From Ralstonia wenshanensis (GTDB lineage Bacteria > Pseudomonadota > Gammaproteobacteria > Burkholderiales > Burkholderiaceae): a stretch of DNA of 64,000 nt. The translations under genes were made by a program, and so were the position numbers. This document shows positions 36,412 through 45,760 of this stretch, in pieces. Under the pieces are notes generated by a model that ran no database searches, was not told where the DNA came from, and saw only the letters and a program-made list of their open reading frames with translations. Numbering within the stretch: position 1 is the first letter of the stretch; every line of letters starts with the position of its first letter. The stretch is from assembly GCF_021173085.1 (NCBI RefSeq), contig NZ_CP076412.1, positions 992,001-1,056,000 on the forward strand. Reading direction: 5' to 3'.

Positions 36412-36445
36412 GGAACAGTGCTCCGTATAATTGGAGCGGTGCTCC
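36412..36445. promoter_or_regulatory. Paired TetR operators around a -10 element
   Basis: GGAACAGTGCTCC (36412-36424) and GGAGCGGTGCTCC (36433-36445) are near-identical dyads 21 bases apart. A perfect TATAAT (36426-36431) lies between them. A repressor bound here would block both divergent genes. Confidence 0.8.
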
Positions 36446-36463
36446 GCTTTGTCAAGGAAAACC

Positions 36464-37018
36464 ATGCGCGCCGACGCAAAGAAGAACTACGCCCAGCTGC
36501 TTTCCACTGCCCGCGACGTCTTTATGGAACAGGGCGCCGAGGCCTCTTTACGTGATATCGCCCGCCGGGCCGAGGTCGGGCTGGGCACCCTGTACCGCCA
36601 TTTCCCCACGCGCGAAGCCCTGCTCGAGGCATTGCTGCGCGCAAGCTTCGAGGCCCTGGCGGACAGGGCCAAGGAACTCGAAACGTCGGCAGCTTCGGAT
36701 CAGGCCTTGCTCGCCTGGCTGCAGGAAATCGTCGCCTTTACGCACGAACATCGCGGCATCCTCGGGCCGATGATGGGCGCCATCGAAGATCCCGACTCCG
36801 CGCTGCATGCTTCGTGCGTCACCCTGCGCAGTGCCGGTGCGGCACTTCTTGCCCGTGCGCAGGCCGACGGAAAAGCGCGGCCCGATCTGGACGGCGCCGA
36901 GCTGTTCGACCTGATCGCCGCGCTCGCCTGGCTGCGGGAGCAGCCTTCGCACGCCTCGCGCACCGATCGGATCTTCAGCATCATTGCCGGGGCGATTTTG
37001 TTGAATCGAGCGGGATAA
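36464..37018 (+). CDS. TetR-family repressor
   Basis: A 184-aa protein with an N-terminal helix-turn-helix (ASLRDIARRAEVGLGTLYRHFPTREALLEALL) and a helical ligand domain. The ATG at 36464 follows AAGGAAAACC. It is divergent from the MDR oxidoreductase; the paired dyads in the gap are its presumed sites. Confidence 0.9.
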   Translation: MRADAKKNYAQLLSTARDVFMEQGAEASLRDIARRAEVGLGTLYRHFPTREALLEALLRASFEALADRAKELETSAASDQALLAWLQEIVAFTHEHRGILGPMMGAIEDPDSALHASCVTLRSAGAALLARAQADGKARPDLDGAELFDLIAALAWLREQPSHASRTDRIFSIIAGAILLNRAG

Positions 37019-37049
37019 CTTGAATGGCAGCGCGGCGGCGCGGCAACGC

Positions 37050-37955
37050 TCAATCCAGATAGGGCTTCAACAGCCCTTCGATCCACGCCATGAAGACCCG
37101 GACGCGCGGCGAGAGGTTGCGCCGATGCGCCACCACAAACGACGCAGGCAGCGGCTCAGGGCGCAGGTCTGGCAGCACCTCAACCAGCGCACCGCTCTCG
37201 AGATGGGGCGCGAGCGCGGTGTAGCCCGCCTGGATCAATCCAATGCCCGCCAACCCGGCCGCGTGATACGTCTGCACGCTGTTGACCTGCATGGCGGCGG
37301 GCAGCGGAAGCCACGCATAACCATCGCCGTCGGGGTATTGCCACCCCGCGTGCCTGGCGCCAAGCGTGAGCGTGTAATGCACCATCTGATGCCCCTGGCG
37401 GACCAAGTCTTCCAGCGTATGCGGGACGCCATACCGCGCCAGATACGCGGGGCTTGCCGCATTGGTCATGCGCAGCTTGCCCAGCGGCCGCGCAATCATC
37501 GTTTCATCGGTAATCGGCCCGAAACGGATCACGCAGTCGAACCCTTCCTGGACAAGATCGACGCGCCGGTCTGTGCTGGAAAGCTCCAGTTGCAGCTCCG
37601 GGTGCGCCGCCATTAGTTGCGGCAGCGCCGGGACCACGACACTGCGTGCCAACTCGGTCGGCAGATCGACGCGCAGCCGGCCACGTAACGGCCCGCCGTT
37701 CGCCAGGAACATCGATTGCAATTCCTGCGCTTCGGCCAGCAGGTCGCGGGCGCGTGCATAGAATTCGCGGCCGTCTTCTGTCAGCTGCACGCTCCGCGTG
37801 GTCCGGTGCAGGAGCGCGACACCCACATCCCGTTCCAGCGTGCGGATCACCGTTGAGACACGTCCCTTCTGGATGCCGAGGCTTTCCGCCGCGCGCGTAA
37901 AGCTCGTCATTTCGGCCACACGGGCAAAGATCAACAGCGCGTCGAGGTTTTGCAT
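37050..37955 (-). CDS. LysR-family regulator
   Basis: A 301-aa LTTR with the N-terminal helix-turn-helix (FTRAAESLGIQKGRVSTVIRTLERDVGVALLHRTTRSVQLT) and a substrate-binding domain. It is divergent from the WrbA-like flavodoxin gene, a common arrangement for CrgA/AaeR-type LTTRs that control a redox enzyme. Confidence 0.9.
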   Translation of the reverse strand: MQNLDALLIFARVAEMTSFTRAAESLGIQKGRVSTVIRTLERDVGVALLHRTTRSVQLTEDGREFYARARDLLAEAQELQSMFLANGGPLRGRLRVDLPTELARSVVVPALPQLMAAHPELQLELSSTDRRVDLVQEGFDCVIRFGPITDETMIARPLGKLRMTNAASPAYLARYGVPHTLEDLVRQGHQMVHYTLTLGARHAGWQYPDGDGYAWLPLPAAMQVNSVQTYHAAGLAGIGLIQAGYTALAPHLESGALVEVLPDLRPEPLPASFVVAHRRNLSPRVRVFMAWIEGLLKPYLD

Positions 37956-38073
37956 TGTTCATCCGGCGAAGAACAGAACGTTCAAATTGGCGTCGTTTAT
38001 CACGCCGTCACAGCTCAGTAGAGTGGCCTCCCATGTCGTCCGCAGCGGACCACGTTCACGATAGGAAGCCACC

Positions 38074-38664
38074 ATGACTGAAACCACCACCCAAGCAAAA
38101 ACGGCCGTCGTCTATCACTCCGGCTATGGGCACACCGCCCGCATGGCAAGCGCTGTTGCCGAAGGCGCCGGCGCAGACCTCGTCGCAATTGATGCCGAGG
38201 GCAATATTCCCGAAGACGCCTGGGCCACGCTCGCAGCAGCCGACGCCATCCTGTTCGGCTCGCCGACCTACATGGGCGGCCCGAGCTGGCAGTTCAAGAA
38301 GTTCGCCGATGCATCGTCGAAGCCGTGGTTTGAAGGCGCGTGGCAGAACAAGGTCTTCGGCGGCTTTACCAACAGCGCCAGTATCAATGGCGACAAGCTC
38401 AACACGCTCGAATACTTCGTTCTGCTCACGGGGCAGCACGGCGGCATCTGGGTCAGCATGGATATCAAGCCTGCGAACGTAAAGACCTCCAAGCGCGACG
38501 ACCTGAATCGCATGGGATCGTACATCGCGCCGATGGCGCAGACGCCCGCCGATGCGTCGCCGGAAGAAATGTCGCCAGGAGATCTTGAAACCGCACGTCG
38601 CTATGGCGCACGGGTGGCGATGGTTGCGGCGCAATTTCGCGCGGGGCGGGCGCAGGTGCGTTGA
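38074..38664 (+). CDS. WrbA-like flavodoxin / FMN reductase
   Basis: A 196-aa flavodoxin-fold protein. The FMN phosphate loop is YHSGYGHTARMA, with SPTYMGGPSWQFKKFAD and an LTGQHGGIWVS segment that fit the WrbA/NAD(P)H:quinone oxidoreductase group. AGGAAGCCACC precedes the ATG. It probably protects against quinones together with the neighbouring MDR enzyme. Confidence 0.85.
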   Translation: MTETTTQAKTAVVYHSGYGHTARMASAVAEGAGADLVAIDAEGNIPEDAWATLAAADAILFGSPTYMGGPSWQFKKFADASSKPWFEGAWQNKVFGGFTNSASINGDKLNTLEYFVLLTGQHGGIWVSMDIKPANVKTSKRDDLNRMGSYIAPMAQTPADASPEEMSPGDLETARRYGARVAMVAAQFRAGRAQVR

Positions 38665-38755
38665 ATTGATCGAAGCGGACCTGCCGCCAATGACGCGCTC
38701 CGGGCCAGTCAGCGAGCGGTGTGGCCCAGGCTACAGGGAAGTTGGTATGGAACCC

Positions 38756-39124
38756 ACGCCCAGACACTCAAGCTCCACCCTCAGACACGCAAGCACCAAG
38801 CTCCGAGCCCCACGCTCGACCCTCAAACACTCGATCTCGACCCTCCGAGGGTCGCGCATCACCGTCAGACACTCGCGCGCCGCAGTCTACCCCTCACGCC
38901 CGGCTCTTCGAGCTTCAAATTTTCGACCTCGGAGAGCCGCGATCCAGCCTCAAACAGTCGATCGCCACGGTTTGACGCTCGCGGTCGACAGTTTGACCCT
39001 CGCGCACGACTCTCGGAGGTCGAAAATTTCGAGCGAAAACTGCGGCGTTCCACAGTCTGAGTGCCGTGCGTGCGCCTCCGACTGTGGAAGACGGGTCTCC
39101 GAGGGCCGAACGCCGCCCTCAAAC
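38756..39124. repeat. Phased array of 18 seven-base dyads every 21 bp
   Basis: Heptamers close to the palindrome STYNRAS (for example CTCCGAG, GTCAGAC, GTTTGAC, CTCAAAC) begin at 38759, 38780, 38801, 38822, 38843, 38864, 38885, 38906, 38928, 38949, 38970, 38991, 39012, 39034, 39055, 39076, 39097 and 39118. All steps are 21 bases except two of 22, placed symmetrically about 38973. The 14-base gaps between them vary. The stretch fills the gap between the WrbA-like gene and the broken kinase. Any reading frame shifts at the 22-base steps while the dyads persist, which argues for a DNA- or RNA-level role. Confidence 0.75.
38912..39034. repeat. Long inverted repeat at the centre of the phased array
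   Basis: The arms 38912-38936 and 39010-39034 are complementary at 22 of 25 positions. A second pair, 38951-38965 and 38981-38995, matches at 13 of 15. Both pairs are centred on 38973, where a GTTTGAC heptamer lies. The whole could fold as a long stem in RNA or a cruciform in DNA. Confidence 0.8.
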
Positions 39125-39136
39125 CCCGGCGCTCGG

Positions 39137-41526
39137 CTATGTATCGGTGGCGGACCGCTCTCGCGCCATCATCGATTGCAGTGCGTGCTGCAGCTGATCG
39201 AGCGTGTAAGGCTTGCGTAGCGCAGTCCACCTGAACGCAAAGCGGTCGTGGTTGGGAATCGGGTTGCCGGAGGCGAAGACGACGCGGAGTTCCGGATGCA
39301 GTGTGGACGCGCGCTGTGCGAGTTCAATGCCGGACATGTCGGGCATGACCACGTCTGTGAACAGCACGTCGAAAGACCCCGACTTCAGCGCGGCCAGCGC
39401 CTGCGCGCCGCTGGCCGCCTGCTGGGGTGTGATCCCGATCAGCATCAACAGCTCGCACACCGCACCACGCAATGAAGCGTCCGTCTTCCACCACAAGGAC
39501 GCGCAGGCGCGCAGGCTCCCATACCGCGCCCGTGTCGAGCTTGGGCTGCGCGATTTCCTCATCGCGTCGCGTTGCCTCCACTGCATCGTTTCCGAGCACG
39601 TGGCGAAGCTTTGAATGCAACTGCTGGCGGCTGTACGGCTTGCTCAGCAACTCGACGCCCGGATCGAGCCGCCCGCCATGCACGATGGCGTTCTGCGTGT
39701 AGCCGGAGGTGTAAAGCACCTTCAGCGCGGGCAGCGTCCTGAACGGCTCTCTGCACCATCTCCGTACTGCGCAGGGCGCCGGGCATGACCACATCGGTGA
39801 ACAGCAGGTCGATATGCACGCCGCTGTCAATCACCGCCAGTGCCTGCTCTGCATTGTTGGCCTTGAGCACGGCATAGCCGAGGCCGCTCAACAGATCATC
39901 CACGGTCTCGCGAACCTTTGCGTCGTCTTCCACGACGAGGATCGTCTCATCGCCATGCTTGAGCGCGCCAGCTTTGACGCGTGCGGGCTCGACGGCCGTG
40001 CCGGTGGAACGGGGCAGATAGACACGCACCGTCGTGCCCTCACCGACCTCGCTGTAGAGCCGGATATGGCCGCCGCTCTGTTTGACGAAACCGTAGGCCA
40101 TGCTCAACCCCAGGCCCGTGCCTTCCCCCTCGGGCTTGGTGCTGAAGAACGGGTCGAAGGCCTGCTCCATGACGTCGGGGGCCATGCCCGTACCGGTATC
40201 CGTCACCGCCAGCATGACGTACTGCCCGGCCGGCACATCGGGCAGCGCGACCACGTAGTCGTCATCCAGCGTGGCATTCGAGAGTTCAAGCATGAGCTTG
40301 CCGCCGTCCGGCATCGCATCCCGCGCGTTGATGGCCAGGTTCAGGATGACGTTCTCGAACTGATGCGGATCGACCGCGATATTCCACAGTCCGCCCGCCA
40401 CCACTGATTCGATCTCGATCGCCTCGCCCAGCGCCCGCCGCAGCAGATCGTCCATGGCGCGCAGTTGCCGCGCGGGGTTGATCACGACGGGCGCAAGCGG
40501 TTGCTGACGGCCGAAGGCAAGCAGTTGGGCGGCCAGCTTCGCACCACGGTCGACGGCATCGATGGCGTTAGTCAGCCGCTCAGCGCTCCAGCCATCCCGG
40601 CCATGGCGGCTTTCGAGCAGTTCGAGGTTGCCCCGCAGCACCTGCAGCACGTTGTTGAAATCATGCGCAACACCGCCCGTGAGCTTGCCCAGGGCCTCCA
40701 TCTTCTGGGCCTGGAAGAGCGCTCTTTGCGTTTGCTCCAGTTGCTCGCTCGCGCGCCGCCGCTCCGTGATGTCGCGCGTGACCTTTGCGAACCCGACCAA
40801 TTGGCCGTCTTCGTAGATGGCATCGATGATGACGTGCGCGAAGAAGCGGCTCCCATCGCTGCGCACGCGCCAGCCTTCAGCTTCAAATCGCCCTTCGCGC
40901 CGGGCCGTTTCCAGGCCACGGAACGGCACACCGGCCGCAACGTCCTCGGGGGTATAGAACCGCGAAAAATGCGAACCGATGATCTCGTCTTCGGAATAGC
41001 CCTTGATGCGCCGCGCGCCGGCATTCCAGCTCGTAATGTGCCCGTCGGGCGACAGCATGAAGATGGCGTAGTCCGTCACACCCTGAACCAGCAGCCGGAA
41101 ATTCCGCTCGCTATTGAGCACGGCGTCGTGGGCGGCGTTCTTCTCGCTCATATCGCTGATCACGGTGCCGAACCCGATCAGCGCGTTGTTGCTGTCGCGC
41201 AGTGCCGTCATGGCAACGTTCGCCCAGAAGGGCGTGCCGTCCTTGCGGATGTGCCATCCCTCCTCGACATACCGCCCTGACTCTGCGGCGGCACGCAGCG
41301 CGGCCTGCGGCGCACCCGAGGCTCGGCTCTCTGGCGGATACAAAAGGGCGAGCGGCTGGCCAATAATCTCGTCCGGCCGATAGCCCTGCATCCGTTCGCC
41401 GCCAGGGTTCCACGTGGCGACCACGCCAGGGCGCGACAGGGCAAAGACGGAGAACTCCGAGGTGGATTCGGCCCACAACCGCAGCCACGCAAAACCGGAT
41501 TCAGCAGACAAGGGGTCGTGGTTCAT
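39137..41526 (-). pseudogene. PAS-PAS hybrid histidine kinase with two receivers, broken by two frameshifts
   Basis: The first frame (41526 down to about 39743) encodes two PAS domains (about residues 20-135 and 140-265), a kinase core with HDFNN as the phospho-His region (GKLTGGVAHDFNNVLQVLRG), the ATP-binding domain (GEGTGLGLSMAYGFVKQSGG) and the first part of a receiver (ETILVVEDDAKVRE; FTDVVMPG). At about 39742 an extra A/T moves the frame; PALKVLYTSGYTQNA continues it. At about 39481 an extra C/G moves it again (LRVLVVED into ASLRGAVCELLML), and a second receiver (LFTDVVMPDMSG) runs to the stop. Without the two single-base insertions one protein of about 795 residues would result. They may be real decay or sequencing errors. 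Confidence 0.8.
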
Positions 41527-41791
41527 AGGATTGGCAGATCAGTCCCGATTCCGCAGGGTGTCGGGCGCGCTTAGCAATTAGTGGACCGCGCCCGCATCTT
41601 TACCGAAACCAGCGCAATGGGCGACTGAAACGCCACTCCTTCACACCGGTATGGCTGGCAAGAGGAACGCCGTTTGCATACCTTGTAGCCAAAAGCGCAG
41701 CATGGGCCGTTCCCGCAAACGATCGGGATGACAGCGGCGCGGCGCACGAGCCGGCTCCCGACCATGGCTTTCGCCACCATCAAGGAAACCC

Positions 41792-42913
41792 ATGAACCTA
41801 TCCGACTTTATCGAGGCAAACCTCCCGGGCCTCATCGACGACTGGACGGAATACGCACGCAGGCTCAACAGCGGCCGCTCTCGTCTGTCTGAACAGCAGC
41901 TGCGCAACTCGGCGCGTGACCTTCTCCTGCGGATTGCTGCCGATATGCGCGAGGGGCAGACGCCTGCACAACAGCACGCCAAATCGTGGGGCGACCGTGC
42001 GCCGTCCGATTCGGGCTTCAATGAAGCCGCCCACGAGCATGCAGACGACCGCCTCTCGCACGGGTTCGACATCAACGATCTGGTGGCGGAATACCGCGCG
42101 TTGCGCGCCAGCGTGCTCCGCCGGTGGCAGCAGGACCCGCAGGCTCATGCGCTGGCGCTGCAAGAGATGATCCGGTTCAACGAGGCCATCGACCAGATGC
42201 TTGCGGAATCGGTGCGCCAGCACGCCCAGCAGACCGAGCGCATGCGCGACCTGTTTGCCGGGGTGCTAGCGCATGACCTGCGCTCCCCCCTCGGCGCGAT
42301 CCTGGCTTCGACAGAAACGCTGCTGCACGACGATGGCCTGTCTTCGCGCAGCGTGCGAGCGGTCGCGTTCATCCAGCGCGGCGCGATGCGCGTGCAGCAG
42401 ATGATTGACGACCTGCTCGTCTTCACACGCACGCGCCTGGGCGACTTCCTGCCCACGAGTTTCAGTAGCCAGGATATGGGACGGCTGTGCAGCGATGCCA
42501 TCGACGAAGTGTGTGCGTCGTACCCCGACGCGCAGATCGACCTGCGCCTGGCCGGCGAACTGCGCGGCAAGTGGGACGGCAGCCGGATCGGCCAGTTGCT
42601 GGTCAATCTGTTGACCAACGCGGTGCGCTACGGGTCGGGGCGGGTCGCCGTTGAAGCGGCCGGGCGCGATGGGCAGATGACGATTGCCGTTTCAAACGAG
42701 GGCAACCCCATTCCGCCCGCCGCTTTCCCCACCCTGTTCGATCCGCTCACCCGCGCGACGCAGCCCGACCAGAGGGGAAGTGCTGCCGGGATCGGGCTTG
42801 GCCTGTATATCTGCCGCTGCATCGTGCAGGCACATCGCGGGACGATCGATGTGCAATCGTCGGAACACGGTACGACGTTCACGGTGCGGATTCCTCTTTT
42901 GGCGTCTGCTTGA
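41792..42913 (+). CDS. Sensor histidine kinase with RsbRD-type N-terminal domain
   Basis: A 373-aa soluble kinase. The N-terminal helical domain (about 1-145; HGFDINDLVAEYRALRASVLRRW) resembles RsbR/RsbU-type sensor modules. The HisKA motif LAHDLRSPLGAILASTETLL is near residue 165 and the ATP-binding domain near 265-370 (NLLTNAVRYG, GSAAGIGLGLYICRCIVQAHRG). No receiver gene is adjacent. It is divergent from the broken hybrid kinase. Confidence 0.87.
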   Translation: MNLSDFIEANLPGLIDDWTEYARRLNSGRSRLSEQQLRNSARDLLLRIAADMREGQTPAQQHAKSWGDRAPSDSGFNEAAHEHADDRLSHGFDINDLVAEYRALRASVLRRWQQDPQAHALALQEMIRFNEAIDQMLAESVRQHAQQTERMRDLFAGVLAHDLRSPLGAILASTETLLHDDGLSSRSVRAVAFIQRGAMRVQQMIDDLLVFTRTRLGDFLPTSFSSQDMGRLCSDAIDEVCASYPDAQIDLRLAGELRGKWDGSRIGQLLVNLLTNAVRYGSGRVAVEAAGRDGQMTIAVSNEGNPIPPAAFPTLFDPLTRATQPDQRGSAAGIGLGLYICRCIVQAHRGTIDVQSSEHGTTFTVRIPLLASA

Positions 42914-42954
42914 ACCTCGTCGGCTGCGCGGCGTGCCGGTCGCCCAAAGAAAAA

Positions 42955-42976
42955 GCCGGCACCCTGAGGTGCCGGC
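42955..42976. terminator. Bidirectional terminator
   Basis: GCCGGCACC-CTGA-GGTGCCGGC is a perfect 9-bp stem with AAAAA before and CCTTTCT after. It lies between the converging kinase and symporter genes. Confidence 0.85.
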
Positions 42977-43009
42977 CCTTTCTCGTGTTTCTGCGAGTTG
43001 CAGCGTCGC

Positions 43010-44521
43010 TCAGCCTGCCTGACGCAGCGCGGCCGTTTCCTGCCCGCGCTTGCCCATCAGCAACTGCACCACCACCGCAACGATGATGTTGAAGGCCAGT
43101 GCTGCCAGGCCCGTGTAGATGGTGTACTTGTCACCGCCGATCACGAAGGTGTGCACAGGCTTGATGCCATCGGAGAACGCCAGCCAGCTGCCGGCGATCA
43201 TGCCCGCCGCCCAACCGGCCAGCAGCGCCGGTGCGCGGAAGCGGTTCGAGATGTTGAACAGCCCGAACACCACCGACGGGAAGGTCTGCACGATCCACAC
43301 GCCACCCAGCAGTTGGAGGTCCAGTGCGAACTTGGTCGGCAGGAACAGGATGAACACCAGCGCGCCCGCCTTGACGATCAACGAGATCACCTTGGCAACC
43401 TTTTCCTCGCCAGCGTGCGTGAGATCCGGGGCCACGTAGGGCTTCCAGAAGTTGCGCGTGAACAGGTTGGCCGCACCAATCGACATGACCGCCGCCGGCA
43501 CCAGCGCACCAATCGCGATGGCCGAGAACGCAAAGCCCGTGAACCAGCTCGGGAACAGCGCGTTGAACAGCGCCGGCACGACGTCGTTGTTGTTGGTGAC
43601 CTTGATGCCTGCCGAGTAGGCCATGAAGCCCAGCAGCGCAATCAGGCCCAGCAGCACCGTATAGGCCGGGAGGAAGACAGCGTTCTTGCGGATGGTGTCT
43701 GCACTGCGCGCGGCAAAGATGCCCGTGAGCGTATGCGGATACATGAACGCCGCCAGTGCCGAGCCAATCGCCAGCGTGGCGAACGGCAGGAACTGCGCAG
43801 GCTTGAGCGTTAGGCCCGTGGCGCCGCCCTTCAAGGCAAACGCATCATGCGCGGTGGCAAACACGGCACCGTAGCCGCCCAGCTTGGCCGGCACCAGCAC
43901 CACCGCCACCAGCACCACGATGTAGATCATGATGTCTTTGACGAAGGCGATGAGCGCAGGCGCGCGCAGGCCGGCGGAATACGTGTACAGCGCCAGGATG
44001 ACGAAGGCGGCCGCCAGCGGCAGCTCACCCGTCAAGCCCAGGGCCTTGATCACGACTTCCATGCCGATGAGCTGCAGGGCGATGTAGGGCATCGTCGCCA
44101 CCACGCCCGTCAGCGCCACCGCAAACTCCAGCGGCCGCGAGCCGTAGCGGCCGTACACGGCATCGGCCGCCGTGACGTGGCCCTTGGCATGCGCCACCTT
44201 CCACAGCTTGGGCATGATCAGGAAGACGATCGGGTACACCAAGATCGTGTACGGCAGCGCGAAGAAGCCATACGCACCCACCGCATACACGAGTGCCGGC
44301 ACGGCGATCACGGTGTAGGCGGTGTAGAAATCGCCGCCCACCAGGAACCACGTGATCCAGGTGCCAAAGTTGCGGCCGCCCAGGCCCCACTCTTCAATGT
44401 GGGCACCCTTGTCGGAGTTGCCACGCTGCCAGCGCGAGGCGATGAAACCCATCACCGTGACCAGCGCGAAGAAAAAGATGAAGACCGCCAGCGCAGTCCA
44501 GTTGATTTGTCCGTCCATCAT
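43010..44521 (-). CDS. Sodium:solute symporter (SSS family)
   Basis: A 503-aa membrane protein with about thirteen helices. It has the SSS signature regions WITWFLVGGDFYTAYTVIAVPALVYAVG and SIGAANLFTRNFWKPYVAPD. The ATG at 44521 overlaps the stop of the DUF3311 gene (ATGA) behind AAAGGAGAAGA. Members with a DUF3311 partner usually carry monocarboxylates or related small acids; the substrate here is not known. Confidence 0.85.
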   Translation of the reverse strand: MMDGQINWTALAVFIFFFALVTVMGFIASRWQRGNSDKGAHIEEWGLGGRNFGTWITWFLVGGDFYTAYTVIAVPALVYAVGAYGFFALPYTILVYPIVFLIMPKLWKVAHAKGHVTAADAVYGRYGSRPLEFAVALTGVVATMPYIALQLIGMEVVIKALGLTGELPLAAAFVILALYTYSAGLRAPALIAFVKDIMIYIVVLVAVVLVPAKLGGYGAVFATAHDAFALKGGATGLTLKPAQFLPFATLAIGSALAAFMYPHTLTGIFAARSADTIRKNAVFLPAYTVLLGLIALLGFMAYSAGIKVTNNNDVVPALFNALFPSWFTGFAFSAIAIGALVPAAVMSIGAANLFTRNFWKPYVAPDLTHAGEEKVAKVISLIVKAGALVFILFLPTKFALDLQLLGGVWIVQTFPSVVFGLFNISNRFRAPALLAGWAAGMIAGSWLAFSDGIKPVHTFVIGGDKYTIYTGLAALAFNIIVAVVVQLLMGKRGQETAALRQAG

Positions 44522-44697
44522 TCTTCTCCTTTGCTCTGACCGTTCTTGAAGACGATCCAGATCAGCAGCGAGGTGATCGGCACCCAGAGGAACTGGTACC
44601 AGTAGAAGAAGGGAAAGCCGAAGAGCGCCGGCATTTCCTGGTTGTAGAACGGCACCCACAGCAGGCCGATGAAAGGCAGTGCGAGCAAGAACTTCAT
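44518..44697 (-). CDS. DUF3311 small membrane protein
   Basis: A 59-aa protein with two hydrophobic helices (MKFLLALPFIGLLWVPFYNQ and FLWVPITSLLIWIVFK). Its stop overlaps the symporter start. DUF3311 proteins precede SSS symporters in many proteobacteria and are thought to be accessory subunits. Confidence 0.85.
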   Translation of the reverse strand: MKFLLALPFIGLLWVPFYNQEMPALFGFPFFYWYQFLWVPITSLLIWIVFKNGQSKGEE

Positions 44698-45760
44698 GGG
44701 TTGTCTCCTAGTTCGGGGACTTCGGATGTTGTTTTGAACAGGTGAGGCGCCACGCCCGATGCGTGACCAGACGGATGTCTGACGGATTGCTTTCCGCCTT
44801 TGTAGTTATCCGGCGCACTGTGATCGAGCGCCTTCTGGAAAACCATCCGCACCTGTACGCAGCAGCCACACGTAGTACTACGTAGTAAGCGTAGGCTTTT
44901 CGCATGAAATAACCAATCGCTAAGGTGGGCGCGGGTTTCCTAGGGTTTTCACGAATTCCTGTCATGACAGACAACTGCAAAACGCGTGAACAAAACTCGC
45001 AAGCGACCACGGTGCCGCATGGCGCCAAGCACCGAGGGAAACCGCAGGGGCTGGCCCTTGTTTGTTGTGATGCAGCATAAGCCCTGGCGCGCCCAGGGTT
45101 TCTGCAGCGTGCCGCACTGATACGTTGCTGCCGGCTTACCCGTTCCAGCGCATGCCGGGCTTGCCGACGTAGCCGCGCAGGCGCTCGTGCGAGCGCTTCC
45201 AGCTGAGACCCCCGGTGCTGGACAGACACACAGAACCCCCGAATTCCTGACGGCTGACGCGCCCCGAAATTCGATCAATGCAAATGCCTGCCCATGCAGT
45301 GGTGTGCGTACCGACGGCGACTGGCGGCCAACATACCCGGCCGAAGCGACAATTCAATTCGGAAAGAATTGAATTCACTCGTCAATTCATTTCAATCCAA
45401 TAACGTCTGTTTCATTTGGCATTTTTTAGATTCCTCTTTTATTGAAAGGTACCGCCATTGGATTTTCCATTTCAAAAAGAAATCGTTTGCCATCCACCCG
45501 CAAATGGCGCAGCCATCAGGAGAAACCCGCACATGCATGGATATTCAAGCGCCCGTTTCTTTAGAGCAAACCCTCAAAAACGTGTGGTGTTTTGAATTTG
45601 TTTTCAATCTGATTGAAGAAATACTTGTAAGGTGGTTCTATCGTACGAATTCAGATCCCACTTTGCCCGGCAATCCCCTCGCTGGGCATTTTTTTGGCCG
45701 CGCGTCAGATGGCCTTGCCTGCGCCAATCTGCCGTAAAAGCGGGGGACATTGCGGAACCC
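44698..45760. other. Gene-poor kilobase upstream of the symporter operon
   Basis: I find no convincing gene in these 1063 bases. The right half (about 45350-45660) is AT-rich. A plus-strand frame (45294-45737) and a minus-strand frame (45136-45378, ending YVGKPGMRW) are open, but neither has a recognisable domain or a good ribosome site. The left part must hold the DUF3311/symporter promoter. Confidence 0.5.
44876..44887. promoter_or_regulatory. Palindrome upstream of the symporter operon
   Basis: TACTACGTAGTA is a perfect 12-bp palindrome about 180 bases before the DUF3311 start, inside a run CGTAGTACTACGTAGTA that repeats half-sites. NarL/LuxR-type activators bind such TAC-rich heptamers. 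No regulator is adjacent. Confidence 0.5.

Noticed and set aside
38756-39124. CRISPR array
   Set aside because: The repeated unit is only 7 bp and degenerate, the spacers are 14 bp, and there are no cas genes.
38552-39220. A protein with seven-residue repeats read through the phased array
   Set aside because: The frame starts inside the flavodoxin gene, and the repeat shifts frame at the 22-base steps, so a protein product does not explain the pattern.
45294-45737. Plus-strand frame of 147 codons in the gene-poor gap
   Set aside because: No domain and no clear ribosome site; its AT-rich content alone does not make it a gene.
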